A stretch of DNA of 64,000 nt from Adineta steineri (taxonomy: Eukaryota > Rotifera > Eurotatoria > Adinetida > Adinetidae). The stretch spans positions 194,688 to 258,687 of the forward strand of contig CAJNOI010000098.1 of the NCBI GenBank assembly GCA_905250115.1, written 5' to 3'. Positions 24,580 to 35,755 of this stretch are shown piece after piece. Every line of letters begins with the position of its first letter. Positions within the stretch are counted from its first letter, which is position 1. A program made the translations under genes and the position numbers. The notes under the pieces are model-generated. The model did not search any database. It worked only from the letters and a program-made list of their open reading frames with translations, and was not told the DNA's origin.

Positions 24580-25509
24580 TCAAACATAGAGAATATTTAA
24601 CGAATTCTCTCTATGACTAGTTGCTTTATGGTCAATACAATTCTATGTTATTCATAGATTACTGGAGACAAAAGAAAAGTTATTCCTAGTTAGTTCAATA
24701 GTAAAAGTATTTTCTATTTGAAATGAAAAGAGTTCTATCGATTAAAAATTTCATTAATATGATTCGATGTCTATGTCAGTCTAAGCATATCACCACAAAT
24801 GATGTTAATTAAGAATATCAACTTCCTAAAGAATTATTTTATTTATAAACAACTAATTTTATTGATGATTCAACTAGTACAACATAAAATTTTATATAAT
24901 TAAATAATTCGGATCAATTGTAAAATGTTCGGTATTAAATCAATTCTTGAATTAATTTATTTTTAAGTAATTCCAATTCATATTCGTTAGATGACAACTA
25001 AAAAAGAATATCTATATATAAATATATATTAAATTTCAATTTCAACTTTTATTTTTTCATTATCTATGACTAAATTTCTTATATTAATACGATTATTATT
25101 AAATAATCAGTATGAAAATATATTAATTCCTTATCTTTAAATTATTTGAGAGTATGGGTGTCAGTTGGAGTTGACACGAATCCGCACCCACACCAATCCT
25201 AATGTGTTATAACGAGTTTCTACTGCAGCAATGTGTTTTTCTGACGATTTTGACTGTCTGGGTATGTGTTCTGTTGTTTCGCATTTGCTTAAACAAAACA
25301 AAAAAAAATACATCTGAAGTAAATAATCTCTTAGTTCTTACTTAGTCGATCTTTTTTTATTAGGACGTTCATTTTCTGCAAGACGATTTCAACAAACTAT
25401 TGAAATATATTTATAGAAGATGTTAGATATTTGAAGTGTTTCATAATGACCTACATATTTCGACAACATGACTATCGGTATAGTTTCTGACTGGATAAAT
25501 CGAGAATAT
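24580..25509. repeat. AT-rich spacer with a G/T-rich hairpin
   Basis: At about 25147-25197 GAGAGTATGGGTGTCAGTTG is followed by GACACGAATCCGCACCCACA, another member of the palindromic G/T family. No gene recognised in the rest. Confidence 0.5.
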
Positions 25510-25857
25510 TGTTAGATGATATCATCATCTATCTTGATTTTTTCTTACGTCATATATGTATATCTTCTTGCGTTCTATTGTCACATATACATATATCACA
25601 TATAGTATGAAATATCATCATCGTGTACATGTGTTTTCGTTCTCTTCCATGCTGTTCATGGATTTTTCCTTTCGTTCCACTATATGAATTTTTCCTTTTC
25701 TGTTGTTCACATGTGTGTTGCTATATATTATGGGATTTAACCTCGTTTTGTTTTTTTGATCTCCTGCGGGATATATCCCTAATAGGATGATCCACCATCC
25801 TATAAATAGTGTGCGTTTTCTTCGAATAAACAGAAGTATAGTATCTCCATCTTTACA
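25510..25857 (+). mobile_element. Solo LTR in front of the dynamin-like gene
   Basis: A 348-bp block starting TGTTAGATGATATCATCATC and ending TTTACA, i.e. TG...CA termini, flanked by ATAT on both sides (25506-25509 and 25858-25861; AATAT if the last A is shared). It begins with a short palindrome, has a pyrimidine-rich middle, and ends with a TATA box and a GAATAAA sequence, as expected of U3-R-U5. No internal retroelement genes are present, so it is a solo LTR left by recombination. A second LTR with the same architecture lies at 52379-52768. Confidence 0.7.
25801..25808 (+). promoter_or_regulatory. TATA box inside the LTR
   Basis: TATAAATA about 160 bp ahead of the dynamin-like ATG. A start site about 30 bp downstream would give a 5' UTR containing the 49-bp intron 25904-25952. 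It is the best core-promoter match seen near this gene. Confidence 0.55.
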
Positions 25858-25961
25858 ATATAGAAGAAATATTCGTTAAAGCTGTTATTGTTAACTTTAA
25901 TTTGTAAGTTTAACAAACTATTTTTGTTTTTATATTTTCTTGTTTGATATAGGAAATACTG

Positions 25962-27995
25962 ATGGATTCATTCGTCGATGCATATGATGAAAAAGTTCGG
26001 CCTCTTATGGACAGAATTGATCAAATTCGAACATTATTATCATCAAATAATGATGGTGTTAATTTTCCGAATGTTGTTGTCGTTGGAGATCAATCAAGTG
26101 GAAAATCAACATTATTAGAATCTTTATCATTGGTTGAACTTCCAAAAGGTTCAGGTATTGTTACACGATGTCCATTAGTTTTAAGATTACGTAAATCAAT
26201 TCAAAGAAAAGTTTATCGTTTACATAATGATGATAAAAAAGAACTTTTGGATGAAAATGAATTAAATATATTGAAATATATTGAAGAAGAAACAAAAGAA
26301 TTAGCGGGAAATAATAAAAATGTTGTGGAAACTTTAATTGAATTACTTGTTGAAGATCCAGATTTACGAGATTTAACTGTAGTTGATTTACCTGGTATAG
26401 CACGAAATCCAATAGGCGATCAACCTAAAAATATTCATGAACAAACAACAAATTTAATCCGTAAATTTATTTCTCAAGAAGGCAGTGTTATTTTATGTGT
26501 TTTTCCTGCTAATGTCGATATTGCAACAGTTGAATCATTTACATTAGCACGTGAATATGATCCAGATGGTATTCGTACAATAGGTGTTATAACAAAATCT
26601 GATTTAGCTCCTAATCAAGATGCATTTGCACAACAACTACTCATGAATAAACCTGATGTATTTCAATTAACATTAGGTTTTATTGCTGTTCGTAATCGTA
26701 CTAGTGATGAAAAAATAAGTTTAAAAGATGCACATAAACGTGAAAAAGAATTTTTTTCTAATCATCCAGTTTCATCAATTATTGGATGGCATTGTCTTGG
26801 TATTAATGCATTAATTAATCGTTTAGCTGATTTATATTCTGATCGTGTTAAAGAAATATTTCCAAAAATGCGAAATGAAATACGCATGAAATTAAAAGAT
26901 ATTCGTGAACAATTATCAAAATTTCCACCTGATTTAGATACACCTTCAGCACGTTTAGCAAAATATCATGAATTAATGGAATTTTATGTTGAAAATGTTT
27001 TAAAAGTATGTTTTTCACCTTCATCTGATGGTCAAACTACCAGTATGAGTAATACTTTACATATAAAATTTGAAAAATATACTGATATAATAAGTCAATA
27101 TACTGGAGAATTATCTACCGATAAGTATCGTACAAAAGTTAGTACTGCTATTTCAGCATGTATTGGTGAACAATTACCAAATTTTCTTCCACATCCTGTA
27201 TTAAAACGTTTAATAAGTGAAAAATTGGATCAACTTTGGACAGCAACAGATATTCTTATTAATGAATGTTTTCGTATTGTGTTAAAATTATTAATGGATA
27301 ATAATAATAATAATCAATATAAAGATGATATTTTATTAATGAAACTAATACCAGCTTTTCGTGATATTGTTGATTTATATCTTAATGAAAAAAATCAAAT
27401 CATACATAATCAATTACATGAAATGATTCGATTAGAAAAACAGGATCCTTATACAATTGATTCTTTCTATAACAATAAGATAGCAAGATTTCGAAATTAT
27501 TTGACAAAATTAAATTCAAAAAATAATGTTGAACAAAAAAAATCATTGCTTTTAGAAAAGGAATATGGCGATGATGATGATGAATTAATGTTTAAATCAA
27601 TTTTGAATGTTGATCAAGCTGTACAAGAAATGATATATAGTGTATATTCATATTGGAGATTATTAACAAAACGTTTTATGGATTATACAGCATTAACATT
27701 ACGTGCAGCATGTGATTTTGATGTGTGTGCTGGTGTACAAGAACGTTTAAGACATCTTCCTATCGAACAATGCGATTTTGTTGATTCACATCTTGCTGAA
27801 GATGTTTTTACAAAAACAAAACGAAAACAATTACAACAAACAAAAGAACGATTAGAAAAAATCGATGCTATACTTGGTGGACATAGTACAACAACTTTTG
27901 CAAATCATATATTTATTGGCTCGATGTCAATGGAAGATAATTCATTTATGACATTAGATAAACTAGCACAAAGTATCACTCCTCCTTCATCTTGA
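25962..27995 (+). CDS. Dynamin-superfamily GTPase, Mx-like
   Basis: 677 residues in one exon, preceded by a likely 5'-UTR intron (25904-25952, GTAAGT...ATAG). All GTPase motifs are present: G1 GDQSSGKST (about residue 42), G2 Thr in VTRCPL, G3 DLPGI, G4 TKSD, and the VRNR region after G4. The stalk/middle region follows, and a GTPase effector domain fills about residues 545-650. There is no PH domain or proline-rich tail, and the length is close to animal Mx proteins (about 660), which assemble on membranes or nucleoprotein and restrict intracellular pathogens. Fission-type dynamins are the alternative. The exon is AT-rich like its surroundings. Its promoter seems to lie in the solo LTR just upstream. 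Confidence 0.9.
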   Translation: MDSFVDAYDEKVRPLMDRIDQIRTLLSSNNDGVNFPNVVVVGDQSSGKSTLLESLSLVELPKGSGIVTRCPLVLRLRKSIQRKVYRLHNDDKKELLDENELNILKYIEEETKELAGNNKNVVETLIELLVEDPDLRDLTVVDLPGIARNPIGDQPKNIHEQTTNLIRKFISQEGSVILCVFPANVDIATVESFTLAREYDPDGIRTIGVITKSDLAPNQDAFAQQLLMNKPDVFQLTLGFIAVRNRTSDEKISLKDAHKREKEFFSNHPVSSIIGWHCLGINALINRLADLYSDRVKEIFPKMRNEIRMKLKDIREQLSKFPPDLDTPSARLAKYHELMEFYVENVLKVCFSPSSDGQTTSMSNTLHIKFEKYTDIISQYTGELSTDKYRTKVSTAISACIGEQLPNFLPHPVLKRLISEKLDQLWTATDILINECFRIVLKLLMDNNNNNQYKDDILLMKLIPAFRDIVDLYLNEKNQIIHNQLHEMIRLEKQDPYTIDSFYNNKIARFRNYLTKLNSKNNVEQKKSLLLEKEYGDDDDELMFKSILNVDQAVQEMIYSVYSYWRLLTKRFMDYTALTLRAACDFDVCAGVQERLRHLPIEQCDFVDSHLAEDVFTKTKRKQLQQTKERLEKIDAILGGHSTTTFANHIFIGSMSMEDNSFMTLDKLAQSITPPSS

Positions 27996-30312
27996 AGGTA
28001 CGGATATTTCTTTCCTTAATAATTGAATATTTGGGAAAAATACATATTGTAATTTATTTATTTTTCTTATGGTCCCACTTTTTTTTTATAATGTTACGCT
28101 TTCTGAAATGATTTACATGAACATAAAAAATATTTAATTGTGTTTTTTTGCTTTTGAAAATGTGAATAAATGATTATTATTGAACATATATGTTATATCA
28201 CAGCTATATTTGAAATCTCAATTAGTAATAGGTTAAACGAATCAGTTTTCAGTGGTTGAGATTTGTCATTAAATTGTCGGATCTAATATATCCTACATTT
28301 TCAATCGAATTCTATGAAAACTACTTTATTTTCTACACAATCAATTTTTAATAATTAATATTTTGTTGATTCGGGTGTGGATATGGATGACAGTTCAAGT
28401 GAAATAGAATATCCACAATGTTATGGAATATTCCTTATAACATTCCATAAGGAACTATCCCATATATTTTCTTTTCTTTTCTATATATGTGCATGTATGT
28501 GCTCTTCCTGTCGTGTGTCCTCGATGTATTCTTTTGGTCTTTTCCCAGTATAAGATGACTTATATATAACTCAGGTATTTTCGTATAATAAAATATATGG
28601 AAATATCCAAATAGTCTATATATATATATATAAAGACCATATTTTACGCTATGTGTGTGTTTGTAATTAGTTATTGGTTAGATTTATTACTTCCAAAATA
28701 AACTATTTTAATTAAAGAAGAATAGATCTAACACTCATCCGGTTTATAAATAATAGTTTCCGAGATGAAAACTTCGCTGACAAAAAGTTTTACTTAGGCA
28801 GAGGCTGAAAATTGATATGAGAACTTTTTTTCAGAAACGATACATTCAAAACTTGTGTGATTTTGTCTTAATATCTTTATCGATAGTTCAAAACCAAAGC
28901 TGAAAATGAAGACATGTGGATATGAACGTGGGTGAGTGTGAAGAATAAATCCTCGCCTACATCTCAAGTTTGTCTTTCATTATCAGATAATCTATGTAAA
29001 AGATGAAGTATGTTCTGTTTGGTTAACATATATCGATTAATTGTCAAATCCAAGGGAATACTAATTCAATAAATTAAAAAAATTCTGAAATAATGAAGAA
29101 ACATTAATTGTTGATGAATTTATCGTCGCAGGTTTCTATCTATACAACATTTTCTATTACACACAGGATGAAATACAAGGCTCTTAAAATCAACAACGTA
29201 ATACTGTATAGTCACTTATACTGCTATCTTTGTTGACGATCTGTACTTATCCAATACCAACATTCTCATCTGTTACAAGTATCTTTGAGAAAAGTTTTCT
29301 TCATTGAGTATTTCGATCTGTTTTTGAATAAAAACTCATCAAACATATAAAAAGTAGAAATGTTCATCGGAATGCGGTGGATTGTTTTTGAAAGACAGTA
29401 TAAAGATACATGAATTCAATTCCAAATTCAATATTTGCAAAGGCAATGTTATGCCAATGGACGCATTTTATCAATTAGTAGCAATAGTTCTATTGAAACA
29501 TAATCATAGTTGCAAAATGCAAATCAATGATCTAATATACTTTAGAATCCAACAGCGACGAGTTCTCAAGCAATCCAAACTCACACCCAACATATTAAGG
29601 AATTGAAAACTCAAACATAAAATGCCGCTATTTAATATTTTGCTATGATATAAATGAAATAATAGATCACAAGACTTAAGTCTAAAATTTTGCAAATATT
29701 TTTAAATATGTTTAAACATTATAATAAAGAATCAAACGACAAAACTTTCATCGCACCTCATGTATTTATAAACTAACATTTCTACTGAATTGTTGAGTGA
29801 AGGTTTTAATATGATAATTTTCATGTAAAACATACAGAATTCTTGTATAAAATTATATTTTGTTAGACTTTATGGAATTAATAATGGAAAACAGCAGGAA
29901 AATTATAAGTTAGAAAATAAAAAACTTGTAATTAACATGTTAAAGAAAGAATAGTATTACATTCTTCATGAAATGTCTTTTTACATTAGGAACAATATTT
30001 CCTGTCATACCGATATGTTTAAAAACACCGCTGTGATAGAAAAGAAAAATATATTTTCTTCTTTTCATTAATATATCATTATCATGTCTACTTAATACGA
30101 AAGGTATGGCATTAAAAAACACATTATGAAAAAGGAAATGTATTCAGTTACAAAAATAGATTAGTCTTTTAAAAGTTACTCGAGAGAACTATTTAATAAC
30201 TTTTTCAAGAGCTTGAAGGTGGAATAGATCTGTTTTCCATATTCTTCAATATCTAATACAATACTTACCATCTCATTTCTTACTATTTCTCATACATTCC
30301 TTTAAAGTTAAC
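27996..30312. repeat. Repeat-rich intergenic region
   Basis: Holds, in order: a G/T hairpin at about 28372-28418 (CGGGTGTGGATAT...ATATCCACA), a possible third LTR from 28419, a diverged copy (28811-29130) of the 3' end of the 14-15 kb receptor including a G/T block at 28921-28975, and a copy (29276-29359) of the repeat at 24308-24390. Short open frames at 29.4-30.1 kb look random. Confidence 0.6.
28419..28650 (+). mobile_element. Possible LTR remnant
   Basis: Starts TGTTATGGAATATTCC with an internal near-palindrome (ATTCCTTATAACATTCCATA). It then has a pyrimidine-rich middle with TATATGTGCATGTATGTG, a TATA-like TTATATATAACTC and ATAATAAAATA, the same order of parts as the two better LTRs. 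I found no convincing right terminus or target-site duplication; the end given is approximate. Confidence 0.35.
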
Positions 30313-31591
30313 ATGGAAAAAGTATGCTACAAAAAAAAAAAGTTTAATAATAAAATATCAGTTCTTATTTTTTCTTTATTTCTTAGATTACTATTCCAAC
30401 TGAACCTATTGGATCAATTCCTCGACCAAAAGAGTTAATTATAGCTCAACGAAATTATCGATATGGAACAATGACTTACGATCGATTATGTGATTATTAT
30501 ACAAGAGCTATACAAACAACAATTCAACAATTTGAAACAACTGGTTCATCTGTTATCACTGATGGTGAACAAACAAAACCATCATTTTTAACTTATCCAA
30601 TTTTTATATTATTTAATGAATATTATACATTTTCAGCAGATTGTTTTTCACTTAAATTTGCAGATGGTCATCAACGATTATTACCAAGATTAATCAAAGC
30701 ACCATTTCGATATGCACTCTATGCTCATACTTATATTGATATTGCAAAACAAATGACACAATTACCTATCAAGTAAATAGTAATTATAATATACTATTAG
30801 AAAAAGATGACTAATTATTTTATATGAAATTGTAGACAAGCAGTAATTACACCATCAGCATTATCAATGGTTTATCCAAAAGCAACTATAAGAGGTTATT
30901 CACATGAACAATTTCTTAATGATTTAACAAATGAATGTGAAAAAGATATTCGATTATGTCTTGAAAGTGGAGCTTATTGTGTTCAACTCGATTTTACTGA
31001 AGCACGATTCTCTTTGAAAATTGATCCATCTGGTCAATTATTAAAAGATTTTGTTCAACTGAATAATCAAGTTTTAGATCGATTTACATTTCAAGAACAA
31101 CGTCGACTTGGTGTTCATGTTTGTCCAGGTTAATAACAAAATAAAAATCTATTTATCTGACATATTTTTTTCTTTTTAATGATATAGGTGGTGATCAAGA
31201 CTGTTATCATTCATTTGAAGTTGATTATTTAGAAGTTCTTCCATCATTATTTAAACTTCATGTTTCTAATTTCTATTTACAAATAACAAGTGAAACAAAT
31301 CGTGAACGAATATTTTTATGTATTCGTGAACATATGAAATCATGGCATCGAATATTTATTGGTGTTATTAATCCAATTGATCCACGAGTAGAAAGTGCAA
31401 AAGAAGTATGTGATCAAATATTAGAAGCAGTGAAATACATTCCAATTGAACAATTAGGAACAACTGATGATTGTGGATTTTCTCCATTTGATGATGATGA
31501 ATCAACATCAAGACAAATGGCTTTTGATAAAATTCAAGCTCGAATTGACGGTACTCATATGGCTGAAAAACAATTAATGATGAACAGATAG
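30313..31591 (+). CDS. Stand-alone MetE-like (cobalamin-independent methionine synthase family) protein
   Basis: Four exons: 30313-30321 (MEK), 30387-30772, 30836-31128, 31188-31591; introns 59-65 bp, 363 residues in phase. It starts ITIPTEPIGSIPRPKELI, the typical opening of the single-domain MetE/UROD-barrel proteins of bacteria and fungi. Likely zinc ligands are visible: His and Cys in GVHVCPGGDQD and a late Cys in TTDDCGFSPFDDD. MetE transfers a methyl group to homocysteine; these short relatives lack the N-terminal half of MetE, so the methyl donor and even the reaction are uncertain. Animals normally use cobalamin-dependent MetH, so acquisition from bacteria or fungi is likely. The 9-nt first exon is inferred from donor, frame and the usual N-terminus. 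Confidence 0.85.
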
Positions 31592-32142
31592 ACAAAAAAA
31601 ATATTATGTAAAATTCATTAATATAAATATGAGAAATAATGGTTTCTTTCTATTAATAAATTCATTATATTTGCTTGAGATAATAGTACTTATAGCAGAC
31701 TGATTATATTATGACATATGTTGACCATTTAGTTCGTCTATGAATAAATGATAGAAACCTAGGTTAGATCAACCTTTTGTCTAGAACTACAACTGCTGGT
31801 AGGTGAAAGAAGTATTAAACTTTTACAAGGAGCTTTGTATCGTAAATTAAGAAGAAAAAAATACGCCATTCTTCTTCTGTTGTGTTATCAGAAGAAAAAG
31901 CTTCAGTTCAGTATGCATCATTAAATAGATGTAGAAAAAAAAAGAAATAATATTAATTAAAATTTTTTGTTTCTCTCTATTGTTATTTCAAGATTCCTTG
32001 ACGACAAGTTATGTAAATGCAGCTGTTAACTTAAAAAGAAAAAGAAAAATTTCAACGGGGAGGTTAAATATTTAAATAGGCGAGGAGTTGTTAATATTCT
32101 TTTATTTTTCTGTTATTCTTTTACACATTCTCAACAACATAA
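31592..32142. other. Intergenic spacer
   Basis: 3' UTR of the MetE-like gene followed by the promoter region of the next gene. TATTTAAATAGG at about 32068 is a possible TATA element. Nothing else seen. Confidence 0.4.
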
Positions 32143-32459
32143 ATGTCGTCAAATCCAGAGCTACAACAAAAAGAACTGGATCGTAATGTTAAATCAGCAA
32201 AGAGTAATCCTCAAGTACTACGTACAATATTCTCAAGCAAGAAGCAGATGTCACTTGATCAACCTATAGTCAGAACAGTATCGAATTCTCCAAGTAGTTC
32301 GTCCTCAAGCATCAACCATACTGTTACTCGAACATCTTCGACTCCAACAGTTACAAGAGTATTTGGTTCGAGCAGGTTTGTTATTAATATATATATTTAT
32401 TCTGATTTATCTATACGTATATATATATATATAGATTGTTCGTCTCATCCAAAAAATGA
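32143..32459 (+). CDS. Small serine/threonine-rich protein
   Basis: I join exon 32143-32375 to 32435-32459 across a 59-bp intron (GTTTGT...ATAG), giving 85 residues ending RLFVSSKK. Residues 40-72 are almost all Ser, Thr, Pro and Val (SNSPSSSSSSINHTVTRTSS), so the protein is probably disordered. There is no signal peptide, membrane segment or known domain. I do not recognise it. Without the splice the frame reads into low-complexity TA repeats, which is why the intron is preferred. Confidence 0.45.
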
Positions 32460-32797
32460 ACATTTTATTTATAATGAACTTCATTAATCTGTAATAAAAT
32501 ATATTCTTACACAATAAATTTGTTAAAAATTATATGAAATATAAATCTAATTAAAAAAAATATCAGTCGATTCTATATTTAAGTTTATTATCATTTTGTC
32601 TGATTTTTCATGTCAATGACTTCTTCTCTTACAACAACATTAGCGTCTGTTCATAAAAATAATTTTTCTAGATGTAATCAAGTTAATGACATTTGAAGAT
32701 GAACAAAATTTTACTTAAAATAAAAAATATAAATGCGTATAACTCATATCACAAAAATTTATCTGAATGAATTTTACTAAATAAAAATAAAATTTTG

Positions 32798-33899
32798 TTA
32801 TTTCCTATGGTTTACAGTTCGATAGATGGTTTGATCAAGATCAACACCTTTACTTCCTGGTTTTAATAACCATATTAAAAATCCATTTTTTAAATATTTC
32901 TTATCCGTAATTATATTATACCCATATTCTTCTGCAAGATATTTTGCTGTAACTATAAATTGTTGTCGTATTCCAATACCATATACAGCTTTCATTGATT
33001 TTCCTATTTGTTCATAACTTATTTTCCAATTTTCAAAAAAATTATATATCATTTCATTTGATCCAGTCATACGATGAATAAAATTCTTTGGTAAAATTTG
33101 TTGAAATGATCCTATATCAAATCCATCACGAAAATTTGTACTAAATACTAAGGCTTCAATTGATAATGAACAATCTATTTGTTTACGTATAATATTAGCT
33201 ATCCAAATACGTCCGAATGGATCTGATGTACCTTCAATAAGAATACCATTTACATTTAAATAATTACACATTAATATATGAGCATCTCGACAATCAGATT
33301 CTAAATCATATTGTCTTAATACATTAAAAGCTCGTATAAGATTAACAGTTTCTCTATGACCAGTTGTTAGATTCGTTTGTAATGGAAGATTAAATCCTCC
33401 TTGTCGAAAAAAAGTTCTATGATCAGTATATTGTTGAGCTTCTCGAACACGTTTATTATCAATTTCAATACCTAATATAGATAATTGTGAATTATATCGT
33501 CTAAAACGTTTTGCACTTTCTAATGTAGTAACTGGTCGATGACCATAACCAAGATCAACATAGAGATGTTCATCACTCATAATTAAATCACAACAATACA
33601 TTGTAACGAAATTATCAACTCGTCGAAGACGATTTGATGCTGTTTTACCACGGGTTTCTGTACCAACAGCAGATTTAGAATATTTTTTGAATGAGATTGA
33701 ATCGGATGACATTAATCTCAAACAATCTATGATATAGAATTTTATTATAATTGATCATTTCATGAACAGAAAACGTTGAAGAGTACTTACAATGATTTAA
33801 AGTATTAAACTTTAGTATTCTTTTTTCTATTTTCATGCTTGACTTAAATAGTATGGTTCTATTTCGCAAGAATTTTAATTTCAACATTACAATTGACAT
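32798..33899 (-). CDS. Bacterial-type class I SAM methyltransferase with added N-terminus
   Basis: Two exons, 33791-33899 and 32798-33726, joined in phase over a 64-bp intron (GTAAGT...ATAG); 345 residues. The exon-2 part matches the style of an uncharacterised bacterial (actinobacterial-looking) methyltransferase family: RGKTASNRLRRVD, motif I YVDLGYGHRPVTT, LGIEIDNKRV for ribose binding, the strongly conserved IRAFNVLRQYD, and ILIEGTSDPFGR. Exon 1 adds about 40 residues rich in Lys, Arg, Leu and Ser with few acids (MSIVMLKLKFLRNRTILFKS), which resembles a mitochondrial presequence. If exon 1 is UTR only, translation would start at the ATG at about 33712 (MSSDS). Substrate unknown; horizontal origin likely. 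Confidence 0.8.
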
Positions 33900-34780
33900 A
33901 CTTTTGAATAAAAATTACGAAAGTTTTCGTTGTTGAAACCTTGTTTTAGTATAAAAAAAGATCTTTACAACCTCATGATTCACGTTGTAATTGCATAATT
34001 TAGCTTATTCTTTTCTCATTTGGAGACAGTACAAAGTAAATATAACTGATTATTTGGTTTCCAGGTGACATATTGCTGCAACAGAAAGTCACGTTTTGAA
34101 AACAACGAAGAAGCAATGATAATGTTCAATAAAAATATCGGATATGAATAAAATAATCATGCTCTAATGTAACTTTTTCTATACAATCCATTATTTCAAT
34201 CAAGCAAATGACTTGAAACTCCACGATATTATAAAGTAGTAAATGTGAAATCACTAGTAATAAGTTCTTCTGTAGATTAATCCATTCTTTGCATGCCAGA
34301 TAAGAATATAGAAACGTATATTCATTTTTGGATATACGTAATTAGCGTCCAAACGTAGTGGCAACGATACTTTAATACTGTTATATAGGAATCTTGAACA
34401 AATTTTCTTTTTTCATTCGTATGTATTTTTTTTGCAAAAGTAATATTATTCAAGGTAAGATTTTACTATTATCTTTTAGGCACATTCGAAAAAGATAATA
34501 TCAATCAAATCTTCGTTCTTATGTATAAAATATTTCAGTGCATAGGATAGATAGATATAATTGACTATTTCATATATTATTCTTGAAATGATTCTAATGT
34601 GTGAATACGTTAGGCTTCCGAAAATACAAAGCATAGATGAAATTATTAAAAGGTGTACAAAAGAATAAAAAGAAACGAGGAAAAAGTGAATTATTATATT
34701 TGAAAAAAAAATTGACATTAATATATACATTATTGCGAAAACGAAGGCAGTGTAAAAATTCACAAGTAGTCGGATATATA
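33900..34780. other. Intergenic region
   Basis: AT-rich. The only notable frame is 34637-34780, an upstream in-frame extension (Lys-rich, starting MKLLKGVQKNKKKRGK) of the small membrane-protein gene that follows. It may be an alternative N-terminus or chance. Confidence 0.35.
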
Positions 34781-35129
34781 ATGGCTACTTCAATAAATAT
34801 GGGCTATTCAGGGTATGTTGATGCATATGTAAGTTACTCGATTTTATTATGAAGATTTTTTAATGCTTTTTGTATACAATAGGGCAGACCTATTGGGAAT
34901 GATGTTAATAAATGGTTTCAAAACGGTGTAAGACCAGTAGGAATGTAAGTTCTTTTTTCAATTATTACATAATATATTTTCTATATATTATTTTAGAGAT
35001 ACAAGCCGTAAACCTTGTTCACACTTAACAGTATGCTACATATTTTTAGGAATTACCTGTTTTATTCTTATATCTGCTGCTATTATAGTACCTCTTGTTA
35101 TTTCATCAATAAATAAAAATGATAACTAA
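34781..35129 (+). CDS. Small single-pass membrane protein
   Basis: Three short exons: 34781-34828, 34883-34944 and 34997-35129; introns of 54 and 52 bp with GTAAGT donors; 80 residues. The N-terminal half is polar with several Gly and Tyr (GYSGYVDAYGRPIGND), followed by CSHLTVCY and one long hydrophobic segment (IFLGITCFILISAAIIVPLV), then a short SSINKNDN tail. It is probably a type II or tail-proximal single-pass protein. No family recognised. The frame also extends in phase upstream to ATG 34637. Consistent phase over three exons and perfect splice signals are the main support. Confidence 0.6.
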
Positions 35130-35755
35130 TAATTTAAACCTAAGTATTGTTCATATTCTATGTTTGCATTAATTATGATAGATAATATATATATATTTGT
35201 TATTAATAAAACTTAAGATAAATAACAACATGTTTTGATTAATCTATTTGAATCAAAATTAGATTGTTTTCTATAGCGGCGAATCTAAGATTTATCCGCT
35301 ACTGGTTTTCAAGAGTACCGAAGACGAATAATTTACTCTATCTAGTTTGCTAGATTTGATAGACTCTATTCCAATTTCAATTTTTCAAAGCGTCACATGA
35401 ATGTAAAACTGACAAAACAGTGAATGGTAGATCAAACGAGAAACAATAAATTTAACAATTTAAGACATTTTAACTATAATGACTTCTTTGATAAAAGATC
35501 TCCTTTACATTTAGTAATAAGTTTCATTAATTGTTTTTCTTTTTCTTACTGAATATTGAAGAGAGAAAAAAATAAGGCTATATTTTCATATAGAAAAACA
35601 AATCGCACACATACAAAAAAAATGAGATTATTCATATCACAGTTGCTTTTATTTCTCGAGATTCATTTCATTTGTTTTATAGACTAAGTGCCAATTGCAT
35701 AAACTAGAATAGAAAAGAATTTTATTAGTGAAGAGAGAAAAAAAACGAATTTCTT
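35130..35755. other. Spacer between convergent genes
   Basis: 3' UTRs of the small membrane-protein gene and the penta-EF-hand gene. No further feature recognised. Confidence 0.4.

Noticed and set aside
29382..29606. 74-codon plus-strand ORF next to the dispersed repeat
   Set aside because: No recognisable domain, no splice context, and AT-rich random composition.
34476..34763. Minus-strand hydrophobic 95-codon ORF
   Set aside because: Overlaps the Lys-rich extension of the small membrane-protein gene and reads as AT-rich complement; no start or splice support.
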